A stretch of DNA of 64,000 nt from Treponema sp. GTDB lineage: Bacteria; Spirochaetota; Spirochaetia; Treponematales; Treponemataceae. The notes below the pieces were generated by a model. That model was not told where the DNA came from, did not search any database, and worked only from the letters and a program-made list of their open reading frames with translations. Position numbers and translations under genes: made by a program. Shown one piece after another: positions 52,116 through 60,681 of the stretch (position 1 is its first letter; each line of letters begins with the position of its first letter). The DNA lies in the NCBI GenBank assembly GCA_017525605.1, contig JAFXSM010000018.1, positions 1 through 64,000 of the forward strand, read 5' to 3'.

Positions 52116-54005
52116 ATGAAAAAAAGTTTTGTGAAAGTGCTCTCCGCGCTTTCTCTTGTTTCGCTGCTCGGTTTTGGCATTTCGTCGTGCGCAGACGATT
52201 CAGGCGAGGATGAGTCTTTCATCGTCACTTCCACGGATTTTGTCGGTGACGTTCTGAGAAATCTTTCTTCTCTGAGCGTCGATTCTTCTTCCGCAACGAC
52301 GATTTTCTCCGTGGGCGCAAAATTCAGCACGTCGGGGCTTGTCGTCACTGCTTCGTACGATGACGGGACAACTGCGGACGTGACCTCCCAAGCGACGTTC
52401 TCTTACACGCCGGCAGAAGGTGAAGACGCTGTTTCCCTTGTAAGCGGAACAACTGTGCTGAACACAGCCGGCACACACACGGTGACTGCGAGCTTTACGA
52501 AAAGCGGAGTCACGAAAACTGCTTCCTTCGAAATCCAGGTGACAGATTCGACAGCTCCTTCTGCAAACATCGATGATGAAACTTCATACACAATCACTGA
52601 CACAAAACTCACTTACAATTCCGATGCAAGCCTTGCAAACATCACTCTCCCTGCTTTTGATGTGACTAGCTCGGAAATATTCACTGTCTCGTTCAATGCG
52701 ACGTTCGATTCTTCGCAGGACGACTGGGGTGCAAAAATCCTTACGACAAGCGACAACTTTATCCTGACAGCCCCGAACCTTGACCCGTGGAACAACACAA
52801 AAAGCGGAAGCACAATCTCTGGCAAGAACGCATATCCTGGCGCGTCAGGCTCTTATCTTTCGAATTCGCTTGCGTACAACAGCGCGTTCACGGGGGAGAG
52901 CGTCGCAATCACCGTTTCTTTCAACAAAACTGACAAGTCGATTGTATACACGCTCGGCGGAAAAGCTTGGGTCGTTTACACGTCCGGAGTTTGGGACGGC
53001 GGAATCGAAGAATTCATAACGGCAGTTTCCGATTCGCTTTCTGCCGGAACTCTCAAATTCAATGCTTCTTCACTTTCATACTCGAACCTTGTGATTACGA
53101 AAGGCAGGGCAAGCAGCGCGACTGCAAGCGAAATCGCCCTCTCTTCATCAAGCGTCACTGACAGCAGCGACAACTGGAAATCTGCGCTCGAATCGCTTTC
53201 CGGCGTTGTCGTCTATTCCGACGGAAGTGCCGACTCAGTCGCGCTTACCGACGAAAACGTGACTCTCTCATACAAGAGCGGAGAAACTTCGGTCGAAGAG
53301 TCCGCAATCGCAGTCGGCTCATACACGGTTACAGTTTTGTGCGGAGACGCAAGCACGACAGTCGCGCTCACTGTAACGTCGAATTACGAGAACACTGTCA
53401 CAGGAAGCGGAACTGTTGAAAATCCGTATGTGCTTGGCTCGACGCTAGCGGAGACTTTGCAGGGGAAAGAGGGGGCGTTGGATGCTCATAAGTATCAGTC
53501 TTCTACGACACTTGATACATCTGCAAAACTTATGTGGAATAATCCGATAGCAAGTACTGATATTTCTTCAACTGGTTGGACTGTTTCAGTGGATTTCTAT
53601 AATGCAGATGCAGATACTGTAAATGGATTTGATGCATTGCTTACTTTCTACGGAAAAGGTGATGAAAAAGGGGGTATCTATGAAGGTGGGGCAACTCATT
53701 GGAATGACTGGGCTGGAAATTATACAGACGACACATCAAATCTCTCCAAAGGTTCATGGACAAAGGTAACGGTTGTATTTGGAGCTGATGGTAGTGTAAC
53801 TCGCTATATGGGAACAACCGCATATACAGAAACTGTAACAGGTACTGGTTCAGCCCTTGCTGCAAATATGGCAGCATCAAAGTATGTTGCGGTCGGAGTT
53901 GGCGGTATTTGGGATGCAGGTTATGTAGATGCTAATGCGGCTGTTGCAAATATCAAAATCTACTCCACAGCCCTCTCCGCAGAGCAGGTAGCTGCAATCG
54001 AATAG
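52116..54005 (+). CDS. Surface lipoprotein with Ig-like and concanavalin-like domains
   Basis: The lipoprotein signal is MKKSFVKVLSALSLVSLLGF then GISSC. A Big_3-type Ig domain follows (FSTSGLVVTASYDDGTTADV, AGTHTVTASFTKSGVTKTAS), then a first beta-sandwich (residues about 150-330), a second Big_3 domain (VVVYSDGSADSVALTDENVT), and a C-terminal LamG-like domain (GWTVSVDFYNADADTVNGFD, AVANIKIYSTALSAEQVAAI). This layout suggests glycan binding at the cell surface. From about 53475 to 53960 codon use shifts to AT-rich, unlike the first 450 codons, so the C-terminal domain may have been acquired separately. Confidence 0.82.
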   Translation: MKKSFVKVLSALSLVSLLGFGISSCADDSGEDESFIVTSTDFVGDVLRNLSSLSVDSSSATTIFSVGAKFSTSGLVVTASYDDGTTADVTSQATFSYTPAEGEDAVSLVSGTTVLNTAGTHTVTASFTKSGVTKTASFEIQVTDSTAPSANIDDETSYTITDTKLTYNSDASLANITLPAFDVTSSEIFTVSFNATFDSSQDDWGAKILTTSDNFILTAPNLDPWNNTKSGSTISGKNAYPGASGSYLSNSLAYNSAFTGESVAITVSFNKTDKSIVYTLGGKAWVVYTSGVWDGGIEEFITAVSDSLSAGTLKFNASSLSYSNLVITKGRASSATASEIALSSSSVTDSSDNWKSALESLSGVVVYSDGSADSVALTDENVTLSYKSGETSVEESAIAVGSYTVTVLCGDASTTVALTVTSNYENTVTGSGTVENPYVLGSTLAETLQGKEGALDAHKYQSSTTLDTSAKLMWNNPIASTDISSTGWTVSVDFYNADADTVNGFDALLTFYGKGDEKGGIYEGGATHWNDWAGNYTDDTSNLSKGSWTKVTVVFGADGSVTRYMGTTAYTETVTGTGSALAANMAASKYVAVGVGGIWDAGYVDANAAVANIKIYSTALSAEQVAAIE

Positions 54006-54019
54006 AAAAACTTTCTTGC

Positions 54020-54057
54020 ATGACAAACGGATTGCGTTTATGCAGTTCGTTTGTCAT
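54020..54057 (+). terminator. Terminator of the first surface lipoprotein gene
   Basis: Ten-bp perfect stem ATGACAAACG/CGTTTGTCAT with an 18-base loop, followed by TGATTTTCC. Confidence 0.65.
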
Positions 54058-54121
54058 TGATTTTCCTTCTGAAATTTATTCCTTCCCGTTTTAGACAATT
54101 TCAATTTATCTTCCAGAAAAT

Positions 54122-54215
54122 CTGATACATATCAAAAAATATGAAAAAAATGTTGACAGCGTAAAAATGTCGATTTAACATCTCTTTAGTACCGAAAAAT
54201 GTTGGTATATATCAA
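54122..54215 (+). promoter_or_regulatory. Promoter and operator of the lipoprotein/barrel operon
   Basis: CTGATAC-ATATCAA palindrome (54122-54135), -35 TTGACA (54153-54158), 17-base spacer, -10 TAACAT (54176-54181), hairpin TACCGA/TTGGTA (54190-54207), ATATCAA (54209-54215). The -35 to last half-site distance is 56 bases, identical to the copy at 51959-52021. Confidence 0.72.
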
Positions 54216-54259
54216 AAAATATGAATGTATGGATTTTTCCGTATTAAAGGGGGATTGCC

Positions 54260-55426
54260 ATGAAGAAAATCAATGGAAGCAGTGCCGTTCTTCGCATTGT
54301 TGCCGCATTTTTGCTTGCTCCTACAGTGCTGCTCGGCTGCGAGCTGGAGCTTGACGATAAGGACAGCCGCTCTGTTGTTGCCGGTTTCAATGCCACGGAT
54401 TTGACGATTTCGGGGCAGGCGACAAGCTTTGAGGTGAATCATGAATTTTCGTTCGGCGACGGAGCTGTGATTACGGCGACGTTCAGCGACGAAAGCACCA
54501 AGACACTTTCAGCAAGCGACGTTTCCGTTTCGTTTTTCAGCGAGACTGACAAATCGTATTTCACAGATTTCACAAACGCAAAGGCGAACGACACTGTTGT
54601 CGTCAGCATCAGATACAAGAGCGGCAGCGTGACTTGCGAGTGCCAGTACGAGGTTAATATTACGAATGCCGTCAAGTCGATTGAGATAAAGTCGGTTGAC
54701 AAGTCGTATATCTACAATCCGGGAGCTTTGGATTTTGCCGCCGACAATGCAATTGTCGATGCCTTTTCTTATAAAGTTACGGCGACTTACGAAGACGGAG
54801 CGACGAACGATAATTTTGCCGCAAACTGTACTTTTGCTGCTAAGTCTGACAAATCAGGCGTAATAGCAACATATAATGACATTACTGCTGAATACAGTTT
54901 CGAGAATGTCAAAAATGCAGTTTCTGCATTCACCGTTGCTTCTGGCACTTCAATCGGAGAAAGCGACTGCTCTACTTCATGGATTCCGTCCGAAAATGCA
55001 GAGATTCCTGTCGGAAAGACTCTCGTCGCAAAATTCCACAACAAGGGAAGCGGTGCAAAGCAATGGAACAACTTCCTCGTGGAATTCTTCATTGCCGGTG
55101 GTTCTGGAATGACGCTTCGCGCCGACAACTTCGGCTGGGATTATGCAGGCGAGGGAACGGCAAGCACTGATATCGCCTATGAGGGAATAACTAAGACAAC
55201 GACAGTTACGGATTGGGATGCATGGAATGCATTGGTAAAAGATTCTGACGTTGTTGTTACGGCAGAGAACGACGGCGACAAGCTCACGATTACATGCACG
55301 AGCACTACGGCAGGACTTGAGGACTGGGAGCAGAAATATGAGATTCCGTTCCTCACAGACACTGCAAAGACTGGACCGATAAATCTTCATTTCAATGTTG
55401 ACGGCTCATATCTCGTATTCGACTAA
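54260..55426 (+). CDS. Surface lipoprotein with Ig-like domains and a carbohydrate-binding-like C-terminal domain
   Basis: The signal ends in APTVLLGC (lipobox LLGC). Two Big_3-like Ig domains follow (FSFGDGAVITATFSDESTKT; YKVTATYEDGATNDNFAANC). The C-terminal 170 residues carry GESDCSTSWIPSENAEIPVG, KTLVAKFHNKGSGAKQWNNF and GMTLRADNFGWDYAGEG. This D-S..W...tl...F.N....W.NF...LRADN.GW pattern occurs in glycan-binding proteins of gut Bacteroidetes and is probably a carbohydrate-binding module. First gene of an operon with the barrel 34 bases downstream; GGGGG precedes the start. Confidence 0.8.
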   Translation: MKKINGSSAVLRIVAAFLLAPTVLLGCELELDDKDSRSVVAGFNATDLTISGQATSFEVNHEFSFGDGAVITATFSDESTKTLSASDVSVSFFSETDKSYFTDFTNAKANDTVVVSIRYKSGSVTCECQYEVNITNAVKSIEIKSVDKSYIYNPGALDFAADNAIVDAFSYKVTATYEDGATNDNFAANCTFAAKSDKSGVIATYNDITAEYSFENVKNAVSAFTVASGTSIGESDCSTSWIPSENAEIPVGKTLVAKFHNKGSGAKQWNNFLVEFFIAGGSGMTLRADNFGWDYAGEGTASTDIAYEGITKTTTVTDWDAWNALVKDSDVVVTAENDGDKLTITCTSTTAGLEDWEQKYEIPFLTDTAKTGPINLHFNVDGSYLVFD

Positions 55427-55459
55427 TCACCAACATACAAAAAAGGAGAAAAAAGAATT

Positions 55460-56839
55460 ATGAAAATAAACAAGCTGATTCTTGGCGCGGCGGCTCTTGC
55501 CATGGGCGGCGGAGCTTTCGCTCAGTCTGTTGCGTTCCATGCTGGCATTGACTACACGGCATGGGGATTCGCACGCTCTTCATACAACGACGACGGAAGC
55601 GCGACGCACACGAACCCTTCGGCAGGCTACGACCCGGACGGAAACATGACCGTGGATGTGGCAGTCCGTGCCGCGTCTTTCGAATTCAACCTCGGCCTTT
55701 ATTTCAACGCCGACGGCGGCGACGAGGAATTCATCGATTTCTCTGACGGCGGAAAGGGAACTCCGTTCTACAAAGGCAACATGAAAATCGGCCTTTTCAA
55801 CGACCAATTGAGCATCTACACGGGAAAATTCCACGACTTCAACGGCGGATACATCGCGGACGGCTCTGTTCTCGGCGGACAGTACATCACGAATCTTGCG
55901 GACAAAGATTACGGCGCGTACCTCACGGGACTCGAATTCTCCCCTGCGTTTTTGAGCGGGCTTAAGCTCTTCGCAGGCTTCCCGATTCTTCCGATACGCG
56001 GAAACGGAATTCAGGCGAACGAGGAATACAACCAGTGGAAGCACCTCGGAAAGAAAATCAAGCTTGCCGCAAGCTATGCTCTTCCTGTCGAAGGTCTCGA
56101 CTGCACTCTGAATCTCGGCTTCCGTCCGGGCACTTACTACGACGGAGTTGACAACGGCGGGACGATGGACACGTTCACGGAGACATTCACGAAGAGCGCG
56201 TTCGGCGAGGCTTACATTCAGGGAGTCCTTCCGAATTTCCTCGAATTGATGAACCTTGTCGTAAGCTACGATATGCGCTACAGGGACTCAAGCTATGTGG
56301 ACATCAGGAACGAGACGAAAGAGAAAACTGCGTTTGCCCACATGATTGGCGTTTCTGCCGAGATGACATTCGAGGATTTGATGGTTCTCGGAGTTGAGGA
56401 CAGATTCTACTATGCCGGAAACGATTACGTCCACTCGGACGAGAAATTCATCTACGACATCCTTGCGGCGAATGCCGAGCATTCAGTTGCAGGAACACCA
56501 ATCAGCGTCGGTCTCGGGCTTGCCGGAATCCTTGCCGCGGACGCAAACGGAACTGCATTCGCTGACGATGACGGAACAGGCAAGGTCAACAACGACACAT
56601 ACAGCTCTTCAACTTCGATTTCCCTCACAGTCAACGACATGGCGACCGCGAATCTCCTTGCTGGCGGGGACGCGACGACGTATCTTGGGTTCTATACAAA
56701 GCCTTACTTCAAGTACAGCTTCTCGAACGGCTCTCTCATAGTTGCCGCTGAATTCGCTTACTCCAAGGCATTCACGGACGACGTTTCGAACAACTGTTTC
56801 AGCTACAGAATCCCGGTCGGAATCAAATTCGAATTCTAA
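55460..56839 (+). CDS. Outer-membrane beta-barrel, first of two paralogues
   Basis: A signal peptide (MKINKLILGAAALAMGGGAF, AQ) precedes alternating amphipathic beta-strands and a terminal aromatic residue (RIPVGIKFEF), the outer-membrane insertion signature. Porin-like blocks are GNMKIGLFNDQLSIYTGKFH, IADGSVLGGQYITNLADKDY and GLEFSPAFLSGLKLFAGFPI. Its paralogue at 57456 shares these (GGYVLGGQKIEGLAG, ITGLKAIVGFPIAPF). I know no characterised member. With the adjacent lipoprotein it could form a surface uptake pair for arabino-oligosaccharides, replacing SusC/SusD. AAGGAG precedes the start. Confidence 0.82.
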   Translation: MKINKLILGAAALAMGGGAFAQSVAFHAGIDYTAWGFARSSYNDDGSATHTNPSAGYDPDGNMTVDVAVRAASFEFNLGLYFNADGGDEEFIDFSDGGKGTPFYKGNMKIGLFNDQLSIYTGKFHDFNGGYIADGSVLGGQYITNLADKDYGAYLTGLEFSPAFLSGLKLFAGFPILPIRGNGIQANEEYNQWKHLGKKIKLAASYALPVEGLDCTLNLGFRPGTYYDGVDNGGTMDTFTETFTKSAFGEAYIQGVLPNFLELMNLVVSYDMRYRDSSYVDIRNETKEKTAFAHMIGVSAEMTFEDLMVLGVEDRFYYAGNDYVHSDEKFIYDILAANAEHSVAGTPISVGLGLAGILAADANGTAFADDDGTGKVNNDTYSSSTSISLTVNDMATANLLAGGDATTYLGFYTKPYFKYSFSNGSLIVAAEFAYSKAFTDDVSNNCFSYRIPVGIKFEF

Positions 56840-56859
56840 GAGCACAGGAGGCATGAGTG

Positions 56860-57456
56860 ATGAAAAAACTGAAAACTATCTGCTCTGCCATCGTAGCCTT
56901 GAGTGTGCTTGCTTTGGCAGGCTGTGACTTAGAATTGCCCGACAGCGCGAAAGTCTTGTACAACGAATCCGTCACATACGACACGGGAGTTGCCAGTGCG
57001 GAGGATTGGGGGGACGGGCTTGTCGTTGGTTTTTCTCCGATGTACGGCACTTTCTCGTATACGATGTATAACGGCGACACTGTAAAAGTCGAGGAGTCCA
57101 CTGTGACTGGAGCGAATGCGTGGTGGACAGACAGAGTTGATTCTTCTTCCGTGGACATTGCGGACGGAGACACAATGACTGTCGAGCTTAAATGCACGGA
57201 AGGCGATACTGTCGCATTCTGTATGCACGTCCACAACGACACCGGCTGGTGGTGGTACAACCCTGGCGACGGGAATTTCTGGGGCGATGAATCGCTGAAT
57301 GCGACTTACACCAAAAACTACACGATGAGCGGCACACGGACGCTGAAAGCAGGTGTTCCTTTCACATTCACAATCACACGGAACGGCAAAAACCTTACTT
57401 GGAGCATGAAGAGCATCGCAGGCTCAGGTTCGGATGAAGCGGAGGAGGAAGACTGA
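56860..57456 (+). CDS. Small surface lipoprotein with a carbohydrate-binding-like domain
   Basis: The lipoprotein signal is MKKLKTICSAIVALSVLALA then GC. The 178-residue mature part has YDTGVASAEDWGDGLVVGFS, TGANAWWTDRVDSSSVDIAD and NDTGWWWYNPGDGNFWGDES, a Trp-rich beta-sandwich. It has the D..W...G-D-T outline of the C-terminal domain of the 54260 lipoprotein, without the Ig part. Exposed Trp residues fit glycan binding. GTG 56857 and ATG 56860 are adjacent; GGAGG is 8 bases before the ATG. Its TGA overlaps the next ATG by one base, so it is translated together with the second barrel. Confidence 0.78.
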   Translation: MKKLKTICSAIVALSVLALAGCDLELPDSAKVLYNESVTYDTGVASAEDWGDGLVVGFSPMYGTFSYTMYNGDTVKVEESTVTGANAWWTDRVDSSSVDIADGDTMTVELKCTEGDTVAFCMHVHNDTGWWWYNPGDGNFWGDESLNATYTKNYTMSGTRTLKAGVPFTFTITRNGKNLTWSMKSIAGSGSDEAEEED

Positions 57457-58886
57457 TGAAATTACGGAAATCTTTGATTGGTGCCGCCGCTTTGACGCTT
57501 GGCTCGGCACTTTTCGCGCAGGAGATTCGCATTGGCGGCTATGTCGATTACACGAGCACGCTTGCAACTCAGGTCGTGCACAACTTTGCGGATGAGACAA
57601 GCTGGGACGCGTCGGAAGTTGCGGCGGAATTCGGCCCAGTGCAGAACGGTATCCACTTCCTGAACCTTGACGCGACGGCTTTGAATGTCGATTTCCACAC
57701 GAACGTATGGATTGGTTCGGGTGGCGGAGCTTGGTACGCGGACGTTCCTCAGTACATTGACCGCTCGTCATACAACGGAAGCAACGCATTCAGCCTGGAC
57801 GGTGACGATGCCTCGACCCCAATCGGGCAGATGTGGGTTTGCACCCATTTCTTCGACGACCAGCTCAGGTTCTACACCGGAAACTTTGCCTCAAACGGCT
57901 GGAGCGCAGGCTACATTTTCGGGGGATATGTTCTCGGCGGACAAAAGATAGAAGGCCTTGCAGGACGCGCTATGGGATCTGATGCCGCATTTTCTGGAAT
58001 CGAAATTCTTCCGCGGAAAATTACGGGGCTCAAGGCGATTGTCGGTTTCCCTATCGCTCCGTTCGTTGACAGCTACGAGAAATTCAACGATTGGGGACAT
58101 TTCATAAAGAGCGTGAAATTCATAGCGCAGTACAAATGGCTTTTGTACAACCGCACATTCAATGCTGGAATCCGACCTAACACATTCATGACGAACGGTG
58201 ACGGATACGCATTCAGCGGTGACTATACGAAAAGCCTTTTCGGAGAAGCATTCCTTCAGGTCGATATGCCGAGTTTGGTCTACGGAATCATGATGAATGC
58301 AAGCTATGACATCAGGTGGAGAAAAGCCGAGGAGAGCGGACTCAACCTGCGTTCTGGCAAGGACTGGTCCTATACGACATTCGCTCACATTGCCCAGTTC
58401 TCTTCAAAATTCACAAGTCTTGTTGAAGGCTGGACATTCAGCTTGGAAGACAGGTTCGCTTATTACCAGCCGCATTACATTTCAATCAACGAAATGGCTG
58501 TCTACAATGTGTTCGGAGTCAGCGGAGAGCATCCGATTGCGGGAACGTCTTACGCATTCGGCTTCAACACGCAGTTCATGTACGGACAGGACGCGAACGG
58601 AACTGCGAACGGCTATAACAAGCCGACGTACTTCGATGCGTACTGCTCCGACCTGATTACTTTCGACGCGAACTTCATGGGGCTTGACGGCGAGGAGAAC
58701 CACGCGCCGGAAACAGGAGCTTCTGGTCGGTATTTCTCAGTTTACGGCTATCCGTATATGCAGAAGAATTTTGCGAACGGCTACGCAAGGCTTGGAATCG
58801 AGCTTCAGTACAAGCATCTTGAAACAAGCAACACCCTTGAGGCGTTTTCATGGCGCGTTCCGCTCACGCTCACATTCTGGTGGTGA
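57456..58886 (+). CDS. Outer-membrane beta-barrel, second paralogue
   Basis: This 476-residue protein is a paralogue of the barrel at 55460, with a signal peptide (MKLRKSLIGAAALTLGSALF, AQ) and a terminal aromatic (RVPLTLTFWW). Shared blocks include FDDQLRFYTGNFASNGWSAG, IFGGYVLGGQKIEGLAGRAM and KSLFGEAFLQVDMPSLVYGI against KSAFGEAYIQGVLPNFLELM. The start overlaps the lipoprotein stop (TGATG), the tightest coupling in the operon, which supports a one-to-one lipoprotein/barrel complex. The substrate is inferred from the locus only. Confidence 0.82.
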   Translation: MKLRKSLIGAAALTLGSALFAQEIRIGGYVDYTSTLATQVVHNFADETSWDASEVAAEFGPVQNGIHFLNLDATALNVDFHTNVWIGSGGGAWYADVPQYIDRSSYNGSNAFSLDGDDASTPIGQMWVCTHFFDDQLRFYTGNFASNGWSAGYIFGGYVLGGQKIEGLAGRAMGSDAAFSGIEILPRKITGLKAIVGFPIAPFVDSYEKFNDWGHFIKSVKFIAQYKWLLYNRTFNAGIRPNTFMTNGDGYAFSGDYTKSLFGEAFLQVDMPSLVYGIMMNASYDIRWRKAEESGLNLRSGKDWSYTTFAHIAQFSSKFTSLVEGWTFSLEDRFAYYQPHYISINEMAVYNVFGVSGEHPIAGTSYAFGFNTQFMYGQDANGTANGYNKPTYFDAYCSDLITFDANFMGLDGEENHAPETGASGRYFSVYGYPYMQKNFANGYARLGIELQYKHLETSNTLEAFSWRVPLTLTFWW

Positions 58887-58939
58887 TTCAATCTGCGGTT
58901 TGTAAAAAAAGCGGTTTAAAAAACGGTTTTGGAGGATTT

Positions 58940-59713
58940 ATGAAAAAGATTACGAAAATGATATCTGGTTGTGCGGCATTGCTTGCTTCTGCACTTGCTT
59001 TCACCGGCTGCGGCTCGACTTCTTCCGTAGCTTCCGAGGGCGGGAAATTCACGATTACGGAAGGATGCGGAGTGGTCGGTTATTACACTTTCGAAGATGA
59101 AATCGACGAGAGCATGGAAATCAAAGACCACTCAGGAAACGATATCTCGGTTTTCACTGCGGCACTCGACGGCTCGGAGAAAGACGACGGCTATCAGGGC
59201 GACGGTCTTCTCTTCAACGGAAACGACGAGTACATCACTCTTGACCCGTCAGTCCTTGACGGCGACGGATTCACATTTGCGGCATGGCTTAATCCGCAGT
59301 CGTGGAAGGCTTGGGCACGCGTCCTCGACATCGGAAACCAGAAAGAAGATTTGTGGATTGGAATGGACTGGGCGACGAAAATGCTCCGAATGGACGTAAT
59401 CGGGGCGGCCGGAAGCGTCTCGGTTCTCTCTCCGCTCCCTCCGGTCGATGAGTGGACGCACATAGCTGCTTCGATTGACGGCGGAGTCGCGAAACTCTAC
59501 GTCAACGGAAAGCTCACCCAGAGAATTCCATGCAGGATAAAGCCTTCTCATCTTGCCGCGAACGTTCAGGGAATTTATGTCGGAGCTTCGAACTGGCCTG
59601 ACCCGCTTTTCAACGGCGTGATGGACAATGTCCTCGTTGCGAACCGCGCATTGAGTGGAAGCGAGATTGCTGCGATTTACAAGGGAGTAGTCCCGTTTGA
59701 CGAGGCGGAATAG
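58940..59713 (+). CDS. Lipoprotein with a LamG-type (concanavalin-like) domain
   Basis: The lipoprotein signal is MKKITKMISGCAALLASALA then FTGC. The rest is a single Laminin_G_3 domain: VGYYTFEDEIDESMEIKDHS, GDGLLFNGNDEYITLDPSVL, FTFAAWLNPQSWKAWARVLD, WTHIAASIDGGVAKLYVNGK and FNGVMDNVLVANRALSGSEI. Such domains bind sugars or proteins at the surface and accompany GH43 enzymes. GGAGG precedes the start, 53 bases after the barrel gene. It ends 3 bases before the cytoplasmic GH43. Confidence 0.88.
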   Translation: MKKITKMISGCAALLASALAFTGCGSTSSVASEGGKFTITEGCGVVGYYTFEDEIDESMEIKDHSGNDISVFTAALDGSEKDDGYQGDGLLFNGNDEYITLDPSVLDGDGFTFAAWLNPQSWKAWARVLDIGNQKEDLWIGMDWATKMLRMDVIGAAGSVSVLSPLPPVDEWTHIAASIDGGVAKLYVNGKLTQRIPCRIKPSHLAANVQGIYVGASNWPDPLFNGVMDNVLVANRALSGSEIAAIYKGVVPFDEAE

Positions 59714-59716
59714 CTT

Positions 59717-60661
59717 ATGAACATAACTGACATCACGGAAGAGGACGAAAAGACACCGCTTATCAGGCAGCGCGCCGACCCTTTCGTCTATCTTCATTCG
59801 GACGGATATTATTACTTCACGGCAAGCACCCCCGAGTACGACAGGATCGAGCTTCGGCGTGCATGGAGCGTGAAGGGGCTTTCTGATGCCGAGCCATTCG
59901 TAATCTGGCGGAAACACTCCGACGGGCCGATGAGCTACCACATCTGGGCACCTGAGCTGCATTTCATCAGCGGCAAATGGTACATCTATTTCGCCGCGGG
60001 CAGGGCGGAGGACCCGTGGTGGATTCGCACATGGGTTCTTGAGAATCCGTCTTCAGACCCGTTTTCGGGGACTTGGGAAGAGAAAGGAATGCTAGAAAGC
60101 GAGTGGGACAGCTTCATGCTCGACTGCACAGTTTTCGAGCACAAAGGGGAGCATTACGCGGTGTGGGCGCAGAAACGCAAGGAGCGCGAGGAAAATTCCG
60201 CACTCTACATCGCAAAAATGGAAAGCCCGATCAAGCTTTCGCTTCCGCAGACGCTGCTCTCCGTTCCCGAATACGACTGGGAATGCAGGGGCTTCCGCGT
60301 GAACGAGGGGGCTGCCGTCCTGAAGCGCAACGGAAAAATCTTCGTCACATACAGCGCGAGCGCGACCGACGCGACGTACTGCATGGGGCTTCTTACGGCA
60401 GATGAGGATTCAAACCTTCTCGATCCGAAATCCTGGGCGAAAAGAAAGAATCCTGTTCTGGTGACGGACGAGAAAAAGGGAATATTCGGTCCCGGGCACA
60501 ACAGCTTCACCACGAGCCGCGACGGAAAAGAAGACTACCTTATTTACCACGCCCGGCCGTATGCCGAAGTTGACCTTGCGTTCGCCCTTTACGACCCGAA
60601 CAGGCATACATGGGTGAAGAAAATCAGATACGATTCGGACGGAAGTCCGTTGTTCATGTAA
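59717..60661 (+). CDS. GH43 exo-alpha-1,5-L-arabinofuranosidase-like enzyme, cytoplasmic
   Basis: This 314-residue single propeller lacks a signal peptide. Catalytic candidates: Asp in RQRADPFVYLHSDGYYYFTA, Asp in SFMLDCTVFEHKGEHYAVWA and Glu in FRVNEGAAVLKRNGKIFVTY, with HIWAPELHFISGKWYIYFAA between. The ending GPGHNSFTTSRDGKEDYLIY HARPY fits GH43 arabinofuranosidases of the exo-1,5 type. It lies between two lipoprotein genes although its product should stay inside. It could finish imported oligomers. Confidence 0.9.
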   Translation: MNITDITEEDEKTPLIRQRADPFVYLHSDGYYYFTASTPEYDRIELRRAWSVKGLSDAEPFVIWRKHSDGPMSYHIWAPELHFISGKWYIYFAAGRAEDPWWIRTWVLENPSSDPFSGTWEEKGMLESEWDSFMLDCTVFEHKGEHYAVWAQKRKEREENSALYIAKMESPIKLSLPQTLLSVPEYDWECRGFRVNEGAAVLKRNGKIFVTYSASATDATYCMGLLTADEDSNLLDPKSWAKRKNPVLVTDEKKGIFGPGHNSFTTSRDGKEDYLIYHARPYAEVDLAFALYDPNRHTWVKKIRYDSDGSPLFM

Positions 60662-60681
60662 AAAAACGAGGAGATGTTTTT

